A program made the translations under genes and the position numbers. Below the pieces are notes generated by a model, which saw nothing but the letters and a program-made list of their open reading frames with translations, was not told the origin of the DNA and searched no databases. 64,000 nucleotides of DNA from Erpetoichthys calabaricus (lineage: Eukaryota > Chordata > Cladistia > Polypteriformes > Polypteridae), in the NCBI RefSeq assembly GCF_900747795.2, contig NC_041402.2, forward strand, positions 180,054,875 through 180,118,874, given 5' to 3'. Shown one piece after another: positions 1-11,400 of this stretch; positions within the stretch are counted from its first letter, which is position 1; each line of letters starts with the position of its first letter.

Positions 1-23
1 ACTACAGCATTATTTGTCCCAAT

Positions 24-212
24 AAGGCCCGGCCTTAGGCATAGGCGAAGTAGGCGACCGCCTACGGCCCCGGCATCCGGGGGGGCCCCGGATCGACTCC
101 TTGGTCTAATTTTCACGCATTTCACAGAGCTTCCAGGGGGGCTCCGCCCCCCTCATGGGGCCCCTGGATCCCCCTTTCGCCTAGGGCCCCATAATACCTA
201 AGACCAGGCCTG
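24..212. mobile_element. hAT-like MITE
   Basis: A short GC-rich palindrome-like block begins with GGCCCGGCCTTAGG and ends with CCTAAGACCAGGCCTG. These are imperfect inverted ends of the hAT type (consensus CAGGGCCGGCCTTAGG). The interior is also partly self-complementary and there is no ORF. I could not confirm an 8-bp target duplication. Confidence 0.5.
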
Positions 213-364
213 ACCATGTATTTGTATGCATGGCGTTTTCTCCCACTTTCCCCATAGGCATGAAAATTAGATTAACTGGCATTGAAGATTCGTTCGAATC
301 TGTTCTGTAAAATACGAACTCCTGTAGTGTACTGCATTGAAAAAAAAAACTTCATCGAAGTTTC

Positions 365-614
365 TCCGGTGACGTAACTTTCTCGGTTTCAGCTACAGCT
401 CGGGATTGCGCATGCGGAGGTGTGCGCATTCCCGACAGGGGAGGGGCGGAGCGAAGGCGTGTCCGCGTGGCGCTATTCGTTTATGTGTAAAGTGAGTGGC
501 ACCCAGAGAGTGTATGTGTGAGTGAGACTGTATGTGCGTGTGTGTGTGTGTGTGTTCTTGCTCAATTTTTGCTCAAACCCTTTCCCCGTGTCCCTGCCGG
601 AGTTTTCGATCGCG
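365..614 (+). promoter_or_regulatory. MPZL2: Likely MPZL2 promoter and 5' UTR
   Basis: This CpG-rich stretch lies just upstream of the MPZL2 start. It holds a CRE-like TGACGTAA (370-377), an NRF1-like palindrome TGCGCATGCG (407-416) and a GC box GGGGCGG (443-449). A GT repeat (534-553) and a tiny upstream ORF (ATG TGT GAG TGA, 514-525) precede the start. No TATA box is obvious, which suits a CpG-type promoter. The transcription start is not determined. Confidence 0.5.
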
Positions 615-669
615 ATGGGGGGCTTTAGACTCCAGTTCACCGTCTTAGTGCTGACCGTCGTTGTATCAG
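615..669 (+). CDS. MPZL2: MPZL2 exon 1 (signal peptide)
   Basis: The exon holds 18 codons plus one base ([18 protein letters not shown]) and ends before a consensus GTGAGT donor, in phase 1. This start is chosen because it gives a typical signal peptide that splices in frame to the Ig exon. Confidence 0.85.
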
Positions 670-2625
670 GTGAGTTCCTTGGGACGAAAGTGAACTTTTT
701 CGCAAGTCTCCTTGTGATTTCGGGTGGTGAGCTGGTGTGGGGTCAAGCAAAGCGCGTTTACGCCGAGCAGCTAGGGAAGGGTATGGCATACGAAGAATTT
801 TTCCGACTGCCTTATGGATTTCATATGGTTAGTACTGTAGGTGTGTAGATTACCCAGCCGAGGTCGAACCGCACCTCAACAGCAGGCCCGCTTTAACACA
901 GCTAAAGAGAGAGCATTTCTGTAATGCCATCTGATCGGTGTTTTCATTTTTTCCCAAGGCAGGGCTCTTTCTGGTGAAACTGCCAGATTCCTTGGAAGAG
1001 ACGACTGTAGTTTATTCAGGCCAGATCCCACCAGTAGTCGGGTGCTTTCTCTCATGTACAACTGAGAACGTGTTGTTTGGAAATTGATCACTTCTTGGGT
1101 CATTTGTGAAGTGTTAAGTTTACATGGTTGAAAAGAAGTGGGTGGGTGTTTTTTCATCTAATCGGGGTCTCTCCGCTGTGAACGCCAACACACTGAAATC
1201 ATCTCAAAACTGATTCCAATGCACTTCCCAAACAAAGATTTTGTAACATAGCAGCATAAGTTTGTGCTGATTTCAGAATTGTTCAATCGCCAGTAATTTT
1301 TGAGTTGCTGTATGTATTTGTTTGACCGTATAGTTAGCATATAAACCCTTATTATGGTGTACATGTTTTTTAAAGTCACTTTCAGGATTCTGTATTGCTG
1401 TTTATGAACGTTTTATAACCTGCCACACTAATCTCTGACTTATCAAGAAGTTTGTTATTGCCATGGATCAAAATGGACACAGATTCACGCATGTAAGACC
1501 TCGCTCACGTATTCATTATATATTTTATCATTTATTTAGCAGACTCCTTTATCCAAGGTGACTTACAAAGTAAGTCAAGTACGTACAAGAATGAAGGTGA
1601 AAGTGCTTGTGGAAGTAGCACATGCAACGGAGAACAATATGAAAAGCAAGCGCAAGGGAATTAGAACTTTATAAATTATACCTGGAGCTAGAATTCTACA
1701 AAAATCCGTACCCTAAACTCTTTGTCAGGGCAACGGCAGTGACACCGTAGGAGAGAAACTAAACCGATCCAAAATATTTCATAAAAGATGATGAGTTTTC
1801 AAAAGACAAGTAAATTGAGTGCTGTTCAAATACATGAAGGGAGGTCATTCAACAGCTTTGGAGCAAGAATGGAGAAGCACTGCCCATCTGGCAAAACGAG
1901 GGATGGTCACCAGGCAGGTAGGTAGAGGCAGATCGGAGACTTCTTGAGGGGACGCAAGGAGAGACCAAGGTTTGGAGATTCTGGGGTAGCAGAATCGTTC
2001 AGAGAACTGTAGGTCAAGACAAGAGTTTCGGACTGGATCCTTGCAGCAACAGGAAGCCAATAGAGACTCCAAAGGAGAAGAGTAGTAGGAGTGAGACAAA
2101 GGAGCAGAGAACACCCGTCGAGCAGCTGCGTCCTGGGGGAGCCCAAGTGGTCCGATTACAGCTGAAGGAGAAAGTTGAAGTACTTGAGCTGAGAGAGAAC
2201 CTGATTAATTAGTGAGGAAGGGTTGAATCCTCTTGCTATTATGAAGAAAGAAAAGACAGGACTGAAGATCTGTGCTTGATAACTGAAAGTGAAGAGTCAG
2301 TAATTAGATTAGATAGACTGTACTTTAATAATCCTCAAGGAGAAATTCAACAATTAAGTTCAAATCCCTGACGCTTGTCTACACAGCAGTCAGTGGGTCA
2401 GCACCAATAAATATGGAGAGACTTGTGAGGGCCTGCTCTCCTTTGTGACCACTCGGATTTGCACTTCTCCCTTTACTCATCCCTTCTTTCTTTCTTTCTT
2501 GCATTTCACCCTTTTTCACTTTCTTTCTTTACTCGCCCCTTCTTTTTTCTTTTTCTTTCTTTCTTGCATTTCTCCCTTTTTTCACTCTTTCTTTTTCTTT
2601 CATTTCTCCCTTTACTCACCCTTTT

Positions 2626-2718
<93 letters not shown>

Positions 2719-5426
2719 GTCCGTCCCTCTTCCTCCCGACGCTGGCTCCTTTTTAAGGTGGCTTGTTAGGGAGGTCTGGAATTACTCCCAGGTGTAGTGG
2801 AAGCCCAAAGTAGAGCTCTGCAGTTCCTACAGCTCCCCTGGCAGGATCCACAGAACCCAACAGGGTTGTGCCGACAAACAGTAATTCCCATACAGTCCTG
2901 TGGGAATCCGAGGTGGTGTTTCAACCCAGGGGGGCTGCTAAGTAACAGTTCCAGGGAGATAACGCCCTGCAAAAGCCATCGCTTCCTGCCTTTCCTTTAA
3001 GGAGGTGTCCCGGCCGGGTGAAGATGCCAGCTATTCTGTTTCTGTCGTGATATGCATTTGAGTTTCCCCCCTGGGGATTAGTAACATACAGTTTATCTAA
3101 TCCAATCTCTCCCACGTGTTTAATTGTTGGTTCGGTCAAACGACTGGCAGGCATCAATGGCTAGTGCTTCTGTGTCCCAAATCCACAATCTTGGGTTCTC
3201 ATCTATGTGGGTTCTGAGTGGCATTTCCTCCCATATCCTCAAAGATGTGCGGGTCACTATCCCCGGAAACCCTAAACTGACCCCCTGTGTTTGCCTAAAG
3301 TGCTTCTGGGTTAGGGTGCAGTCCCCGTGTCCCTGAATTGGATTAAGTGGATGTGTGACCGTTACTGACTACTGGAGTGGTGGCATTTTACATGATAGCC
3401 ATTGGAGACAGTAAAATGTTTTTTCTTGATACTGATCAGACACACTATGCTGCTTTTGTAGGTGTGACGCAAACTCTGGCCATGGAAATCTACACACAAG
3501 AGGACATGGAAGCAGTCAATGGCACAGATGTCCGACTAAAATGCACCTTCAAGTCCAAAAATGAAATTAAACCAACTCTGATTGTGAACTGGAACTTCAG
3601 GCCACAGGCTGGAGGGGCAGAGATCACGGTGAGTGACTGGACACGCCAAAGAGAAAATTACTTCTGAACTACCAAACCTGTTCCTAAACCCACGCCATGT
3701 TCTTTCCTCATCACACAGATAATGTTCTATCAAGGCGAGGCCTATCCAGCGACAGACGGCCCCTTCAAGGGACGTGTGATGTGGTCTGGGAACATTGATC
3801 GCATGGATGCGTCGATCAATCTGCGGGATGTCCAGTGGTCAGACAATGGGACGTTCATCTGCATGGTGAAAAACCCACCTGATGTTCACGGCACTGCTGG
3901 GTTGGTGCACTTGAAGGTCGTAAGTAAAGGTGGGTACTTTAAAGTGCACAAACTGACCCTTGCAGAGTTGTGTAAGGATGGCCTTGGGAGAGTAATGGGG
4001 ATGTCCACTCTAGTGGTGTCACTAGGACGTCACCCTGGTGTGGGACTTTGGATGTGTAGGCAGGCCACCTAAATGCCCAGGTAAACTGAAAGTTTATTGA
4101 TTTTTTTTTTTTTTAATTCCCCATTGGGTGGGTAGAGCTCACCACTGCCCGATCTTAGCCACAGACTTGGTCCACTCCAGCCCGGGTCTTTATTAGTGCA
4201 ATGAGGTGTGTGGCTAAGCACCCCAGCTAGACCACTGCTATTGTGTGGGTGGGGTTTTTGACTGTCACGTTTTGTCTTCTTACATTTGCCATGTCTGTTG
4301 TTCCAGCTTCTGTTTCAGAGATTGCCATCTTGGCAGCAGCCATTGGAGGTGCCACTCTCCTAGTCATCCTCTTCATCATCATCTCTGTCTCGGTCAAATT
4401 CTGCTTAAAAAAACGGCATAGAGAGGGAGAGCCGCCGATGCAGTACTGGTAAGGAGTTGCTAAAGCTTAACACACACACACACACACACACACACTTCCC
4501 TCATACATATCCTGTACAACTCTTACATACTTCTCTGCTACTCCCGACTTCCTCCTTCCTCATACAATACCACAGCTGTCAAAATGTGTCATTAGTGTGG
4601 TATATCTTGAAGCACAATTACATACATAATCCAACATCACAGTCGAGACAACAATAGCATCTATGTATATAAAATCCCTATGTGCGTCCAGGTGTCCGTG
4701 TGTGGGTGTCTTCTGATGAAGTGCGCATGCGCGGGGCACGGTGCGATGCGTGATATTACTGTCAGAGAAAGTTAGAGGCGTTTTACGGAAATACAAACCA
4801 GTATTACTGCGAGAGGAAATTAAAGGTACACAATACAGTGACGCATATTTCAGCCACATACAAGCCAGTATTACTGTCGGAGGAGATTAAAGGCATATTA
4901 CCGACGCGCACGCTTGTATTACCGCCAGAGAAAATTAAAGGTATATTACGGACGTACAAGCCAGCGGACGTACAAGACGGTATCCTTCAATAAGGGCGCA
5001 CACAAAAGGGCGACCTCAATTGGGCGCAGCGCATAAAGGCGCGTGTAAATAAAGATCTGCACCTTTGTTGCTCCTCACATATTCCAGAGCCATTTGAACT
5101 AAATTATCTACGAACGCCTTTATTCGCCGCGCTCAATTGAGGTCGCCCTTTTGAAGCTTGCCTTTTTGTGCGCGCCCTTATTGAATAGAACCGTTCGAGA
5201 CAGTATTACTGTCACAGAAAATTAAAGACACACAATACACGGCAGCAGCCCATGAAGAACAGTCAGCTCAGCAAGTAAACATCAACAAAAGAAAGGCTGA
5301 AAGAAAGAAAAATACGACCAACAAAAAAGAATGAGGTCAAAGTCCCTTGCCATTTAATATAGACTATTCCTACTAATGTTTATGCACTACTGTTCTAGCG
5401 CCCGTTATACACTAGTCATTTAGCCC

Positions 5427-5487
<61 letters not shown>

Positions 5488-8400
5488 TATTGATATACTA
5501 GGGGGCTTACCCCCTACTCGCTTCACTCACCAACGTGTTGTGAAGAGGGGGGCTAAACACATCCCAAGGAGATACGGTCGCTCCTCTGAAACCCCCTCTT
5601 AAACGGTGATACAATGGGAAACAAATATTTATTTATTTATTTTTTTTAAACCTCCTCTTTGCTCGATCAGCTGCTGCTGCCGCTGTGGTGTGTGATCTGT
5701 ATCTTGCACGGTGCTTTGAACATTTAAAAGCCTGTACATCAGCTGTCCTACTCTTTTGTCTTTTATTTCCGGCCCCGGGCGTGGTTAAATCTCTTGGTAC
5801 AAAGTTTCATCTCGCGGGACGTGAGTTCTTGATATTTTAATTTAGAATTTAAAAACCGAATAAGAATCTGAAAATCTAACAACATCTGAAAAGAATGATA
5901 CCAAACATGTATATATAGGTTTTAAAATAAGCCTGATTTAAAGCATGACAAAAAACGTGACACAAAAATGTCACATAAAATCATTGCAGAAAATCGTTGC
6001 ACTTTTAGGCTTAGGATTTTATATATAGAGAGTAGATATATAGGTAGATATAGATATATAGATGTGTATATATAGATAGAGAGAAGAAACAAGAAAAGGT
6101 GGAGTCAGGGAGGCTGGAAAAGGAAGTGACGTGTAGGAGGTGGGTTCTAGATACTGGATAGAATGTCATCATTGGGTGGGTTGGAGGTGGAGCTACTGGA
6201 AAGTACCCTCTTCCCTGCTTAGTTTGCACTTCAGCAGGTGGTCTTGACAATGTCTACATGTCGAAATGCATTAAGTTAATGTGATTGGCTGATTAGATAT
6301 TTGTGTTGTTAAGCAGTTGAACAGGTGTACCTAATAAAGTGGCCGCTGAGTGTGTAACCTAACATCCCATTAGCCTTCTTGATTGCTTCTGTGCACTCTC
6401 TGGATGTGAATAGTGATGAGTCCACTATGACTCCTAAATCCTTCTTATAAGGGTACTTTCAAGTTTCCAACCTCCCATTGTGTAATGAAGTCTATCAATT
6501 TTATCTCCTTCATGTAATACATACATTAAATTTTAGTCTGTATGCTGTCCCAAGACCCTCTGTAACAACTGAGGCGATTCTAAATCATCTGCCCTTCCAC
6601 TTAGTTTGGTATCCTTTACAAATGTAACTAGCTTACCGATGATATTCTTGTCCAGATCGATTATGTGTATTAAAAAGAGCAGAGGCCTCAGCACTGACCC
6701 CTGGGGGACACCCCTTTTAACATCATCCAAGTCTGAGTAAGTTCACCTCACCATTGCACTTTGGTTCCTGTGTTTGAGCCAACTTTGCACCCACCTACAG
6801 ACCCCACCCTGAACTCCCACTTCTTTTCAGTTTGATCACTAAACTTCATGTGGGCCCTTATCAAATGCCTTCTGAAAATAAAGATAAATCATATATCACA
6901 TGCACTTCTCTTATCTTACACCTTTGCTGCTTCCTCCTAGAGTTCCAGTAAGGTAGTAAAACATGACCTCCTCTGCCTGAACCCATGCTGACTGTTCACC
7001 AGCACTCCTGTTCTAGTTATGTGCGGCTCGATCTTCTCCTTCCATGAGTTTGTCTGTGAGGCACATTAAGCTTACTGGTCTGTAATTATTTGGATGAACC
7101 CGATAACCCAGGATATTATTTGCTAGCCACCAGTCCTTGGGAATTTTGTGTCATGAGTTTCAATCTGCACTCAGTAACTTTCGTAACTCTTGTTGATGAA
7201 TGTTGTCTGCTCTAGAGGATTTGTTAGATTTCAGCCTGTTTAATCTACAAAACCCTCCTCTCTCGCTACAATTTCCAAATCACTCAATACCTCTTTAGCA
7301 GTCCCTGTTACTGCTGGGAGTTTATTGACTTCTTCACACAGACGAATGTTAATGATACAAATACAAATTTGCAACTTTTTTAATGTATCTGAAAAAATGC
7401 GTTGCTAATGTGGCTGATCCTGCCATCAGTCCTCTAGTGCAGTGTTTCTCAACTACTGATTCATCGTGGGCTGCTGCCAGTGGGTTCCTATTGTTTATAA
7501 TGGTAGTGGGTTGTAAAGTGGGTCCCATGGGACAGCAACTGTTGCCAGTCATGTGACATCACTATGTATTACATCATTATGTGCACACTTCATAAGGTGA
7601 AGGTGTAATGAAATGAATGTCAGAGTTTTGGATGAACCTTAAAACACAAATCTCCACTCATGAATTTAGCTTTTTATGAAAAAAAAATTTTGAGGTAGTC
7701 GGGAACTTTGCTCTTGAATTTTCAACTTAATCCTGTGTCACACATTGTCATTTTCTTCCTACTCAGAATAGAGGAAGGCCTCAAAATCAAAAGCTAGACC
7801 TCTACTCCCACGCAAAGTTAGAGCCTAAAGTATGGGGGTCAAGTTGCAGGCTTATGGCCTGCACGGGCCCACTGGTGGAGCAAAAGTTTTAAAAATCAAA
7901 AAAATATCCACAAAAGGGAAAGAGGAAAAGCGTAGATACCTCAGGCTAACAAAACAAAAGCAAAGTTTCTTAAGTGGCAAAAGATTTATTAACCCCTTTA
8001 CTGGGAAGCTCGTTTTTAGACACGCTCCGAAGACTACGTTGAATCGGGGAGAGCGTCTATGTACGCACTTAATAAAAAGATTTGTATGCGTCCTACGTAT
8101 CTGTGCTCTGCAGGGTTCTATCGTCTAGTGTTACATTTATTTTTTTTTAACTTGGTGCTCATAGTGGCAGAGGTACATACATCCTTTACTTGGGTGAAAG
8201 TGTCGAAACCAAAGAACCCCCTTAACAATACTTTTTCTTTCACTGGCCCTCAGTCAAATTTCTAAGGGAAAAGGATTTAGTTTTGCCATTTATTTTTAGT
8301 GGACGAACGTCTTTCTTTCAGCAGTGTACCTTCACAGTTTTTTATTGTGCGCAAATTTACAAGCATGTTTTGAACATTTAAAATCTCTTTGATTATCGCT

Positions 8401-11400
8401 CTTATTTTGCAAGTGGTAATTCAGTTAGTAGTTTTGCCCGTGTTTTGGTCATTTAAGTATCTTTTTTTTTTTTTTAAATTCTTGTTCCTTCTGTGTAGCA
8501 ATTGGATGTGTGTTACCCATTATTTGATAATGAAGCATACAGTCATATGAAAAAGTTTGGGAACCCCTCTTAATTCTTTGGATTTTTGTTTATCATTGGC
8601 TGAGCTTTCAAAGTAGCAACTCCCTTTTAATATCTGACATGCCTTATGGAAACAGTAGTATTTCAGCAGTGACATTAAGTTTATTGGATTAAAAGAAAAT
8701 ATGCAATATGCGTCATAACAAAATTAGACAGGTGCATACATTTGGGCGGGCGGCACGGTGGCGCAGTGGGTAGTGCTGCTGCCTCGCATTTGGGAGATCT
8801 GGGGACCTGGGTTCGCTTCCCGGGTCCGCCCTGCGTGGAGTTTGCATGTTCTCCCCGTGTCTGCGTGGGTTTCCTCCGGGCGCTCCGGTTTCCTCCCACA
8901 GTCCAAAGACATGCAGGTTAGGTGGATTGGCGATTCTACATTGGCCCTAGTGTGTGCTTGGGGTGTGGGTGTGTTTGTGTGTGTCCTGCGGTGGGTTGGC
9001 ACCCTGCCCAGGATTGGTTCCCTGCCTTGTGCCCTGTGTTGGCTGGGGATTGGCTCCAGCAGACCCCCGTGACCCTGTGTTCGGATTCAGCGGGTTGGAA
9101 AATGGATGGATGGATACATTTGGGCACCCCAACAGAGATATGACATCAATACTTAGTTGAGCAAATCTAACAGCCTCTAGACGCTGTCCTCCTATAGCCT
9201 TTGATGAGTGTCTGGATTCTGGATGGAGGTATTTTTGACCATTCTTCCATACAAAATCTCTCCAGTTCAGTTCAATTTGATGGCTACCGAGTATGGACAG
9301 CCTGCTTCAAATTGTCACATAGATATTCAATGACATTCAAGTCAGGGGACTGTGACGGCCATTCCAGAACATTGTACTTCTCCCTCTGCATGAATGCCTT
9401 TGTAGATTTCGAACTGTGTTTTGGGTCATTGTCTTGTTGGAATATACAACCCCTGCATAACTTCAACTTTGTGACTGATGCTTGAACATTATCCTGAAGA
9501 ATTTGTTGATATTGGGTTGAATTCATCTGACCCTCGACTTTAACAAGGGCCCCAGTCCCTGAACTAGCCACACAGCCCCACAGCATGATGGAACCTCCAC
9601 CAAATTTGACAGTAGGTAGCAGGTGTTTTTCTTGGAATGCCGTGTTCTTCTTCCACCATGCAAAGTGCTTTTTGTTATGACCAAATAACTCCATTTTTGT
9701 CTCATCAGTCCAAAGTACTTTGTTCCAAAATTAATCTGGCTTGTCTAAACTCTGTTTGTGACGTGAGTGCAGAAAGGGCTTCTTTCTCATCACCCTGCCA
9801 TACAGATGTTGTTTGTGCAAATTGCGCTGAATTGTAGAACGATGTACAGATACACCATCTGCAGCAAGATGTTCTTGCAGGTCTTTGGAGGTGATCTGTG
9901 GGTTGCCTGTAACCATTCTCACAATCCTGTGCATATGCCGCTCCTGTATTTTTCTTGGCCTGCCAGACCTGATGGGTTTAACAGCAACTGTGCCTGTGTC
10001 CTTCCATTTCCTGAAGACATTCCTTACAGTTGAAACTGGCAGTTTAAACCTCTGAGAGGGCTTTTTGTAGCCTTTCCCTAAACCAGGATATTTAACAATC
10101 TTTGTTTTCAGATATTTTGAGAGTTGCTTTGAGGATCCCATGCTGTCCCTCTTCAGAGGAGAGTCAAAGGGAAGCCCAACTTGCAATTGACCACCTTAAA
10201 TCCCTTTATATCTCATGACTGGACATACCTGTCTGTGAAGTTCAAGGCTTAATGAGCTCCTCCAACCAATTTGGTTGTGTAAGTAATCAGCAGTGACAGG
10301 CATTCAAATCAGCAAAATTACAAGGGGACCCACATTTTTGCACAGCCAGTTTTTCACATTTGATTTAGTTTCATACAACTAAATACTGCGTCACTAAAAA
10401 TCTTTGTTCAGAAAACACCTCAGTACTCAGATGTTCCTAAGAAATGAAAGACATACCGCTGTTATCTTTTTTTGTTGAAAGTAGAATTGATTATTATGTA
10501 GGCTGAGAGGGGTTCCCAAACTTTTTCATATGACTGTATAGTGACGCCTGACCAGTTTCTCCCAAGATGTATAAAATTAAGCCTTTATTTGACCACTGCA
10601 TTCGAAAATTTTCTGGAAGCTACATTCCAGAGGGAGATCTTTCGATCAATGAAAGTTTACTACTATGGAAAGGCCATCTAGGGTGGAAAGTATACATTCC
10701 GAAAAAAAAAAAAATCGTTTTGGGATGGAATCTTATATAAGCTTTGTGAAGCAAAAAGTGGATGTGTGTGGAATAGGATTATGTACACGGGGAAAAGATA
10801 CAGAACTTGGAATTGACGTCGGACGGGTTGATCTGTGTAATTTTACAAAACTGTCGCGGACTGTGCTAACACTTGTGGAGAAGCTACTAAATCAGGGTTA
10901 TCTAATTGGACTAGACATTACTACAGCAGTCCTGAGCTGTATGAATTTTTGAATTCGATGGAAACTGACACGGTAGGAATAATAAGATCAAACGGAAAGG
11001 ACCTGCCAAAATCTGTGATGACGAAAAAATTGAAATCGGGAGACGTTGTCACTGCATTCATAAGCACGTTGACAGCTTTGAAGTGGAAGGACAAGAGAGA
11101 TGTTTGCATGCCGAGTAGACACCTCAGAGACGTGTAGTGTGTTTGTCACATAAGCAGAGAAGGGAAATGACATACTGTGGCAGAAACTGCAATGTCCCAT
11201 TCTGTGCTGCTCTGTGCTTTCGCGCGTACCACACGCGCAACTGGAGTACTAAGTGAAGAATGGAAAATTTGTACATAGTGTAAGTAAATTTCTCTATTAT
11301 AATAAAAAAACAATCTCGGGAGATGAGACTTTTTAATCTTGTGACGAGACGTGATCTTTTGAAGAGAGACACTTTAACATCCCGAGAGAACAACACTTTT

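Larger units (their letters stand above)
8540..10536 (-). mobile_element. Tc1-like transposon, TA flanked
   Basis: The terminal repeats read CAGTCATATGAAAAAGTTTG at the left and CAAACTTTTTCATATGACTG at the right. They are a perfect inverted pair, followed further in by GGGAACCCCTCT and its counterpart. TA duplications flank at 8538-8539 and 10537-10538. The transposase lies on the minus strand and is split. A retroposon (8748-9113) has inserted near the 3' end of the transposon and accounts for 366 bp of its length. Confidence 0.9.
7993..11140 (+). mobile_element. piggyBac relic, split by a Tc1 element
   Basis: A TTAA (7989-7992) followed by CCCCTTTACTGGGAAGC is a plausible left end. The transposase remnant resumes at about 10543, after the Tc1 insertion 8540-10536. 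No matching right terminus was found, so the right limit is set by the end of the coding similarity. Confidence 0.45.

Noticed and set aside
2445-2797. Overlapping Phe/Leu/Ser-rich ORFs of about 105-112 aa
   Set aside because: They are translations of the CTTT polypyrimidine tract.
3920-3925. GTAAGT as the MPZL2 exon 3 donor
   Set aside because: It matches the consensus better than GTGGGT at 3930, but ends the exon in phase 0 and breaks the frame into exon 4. MPZL3 uses the phase-1 position.
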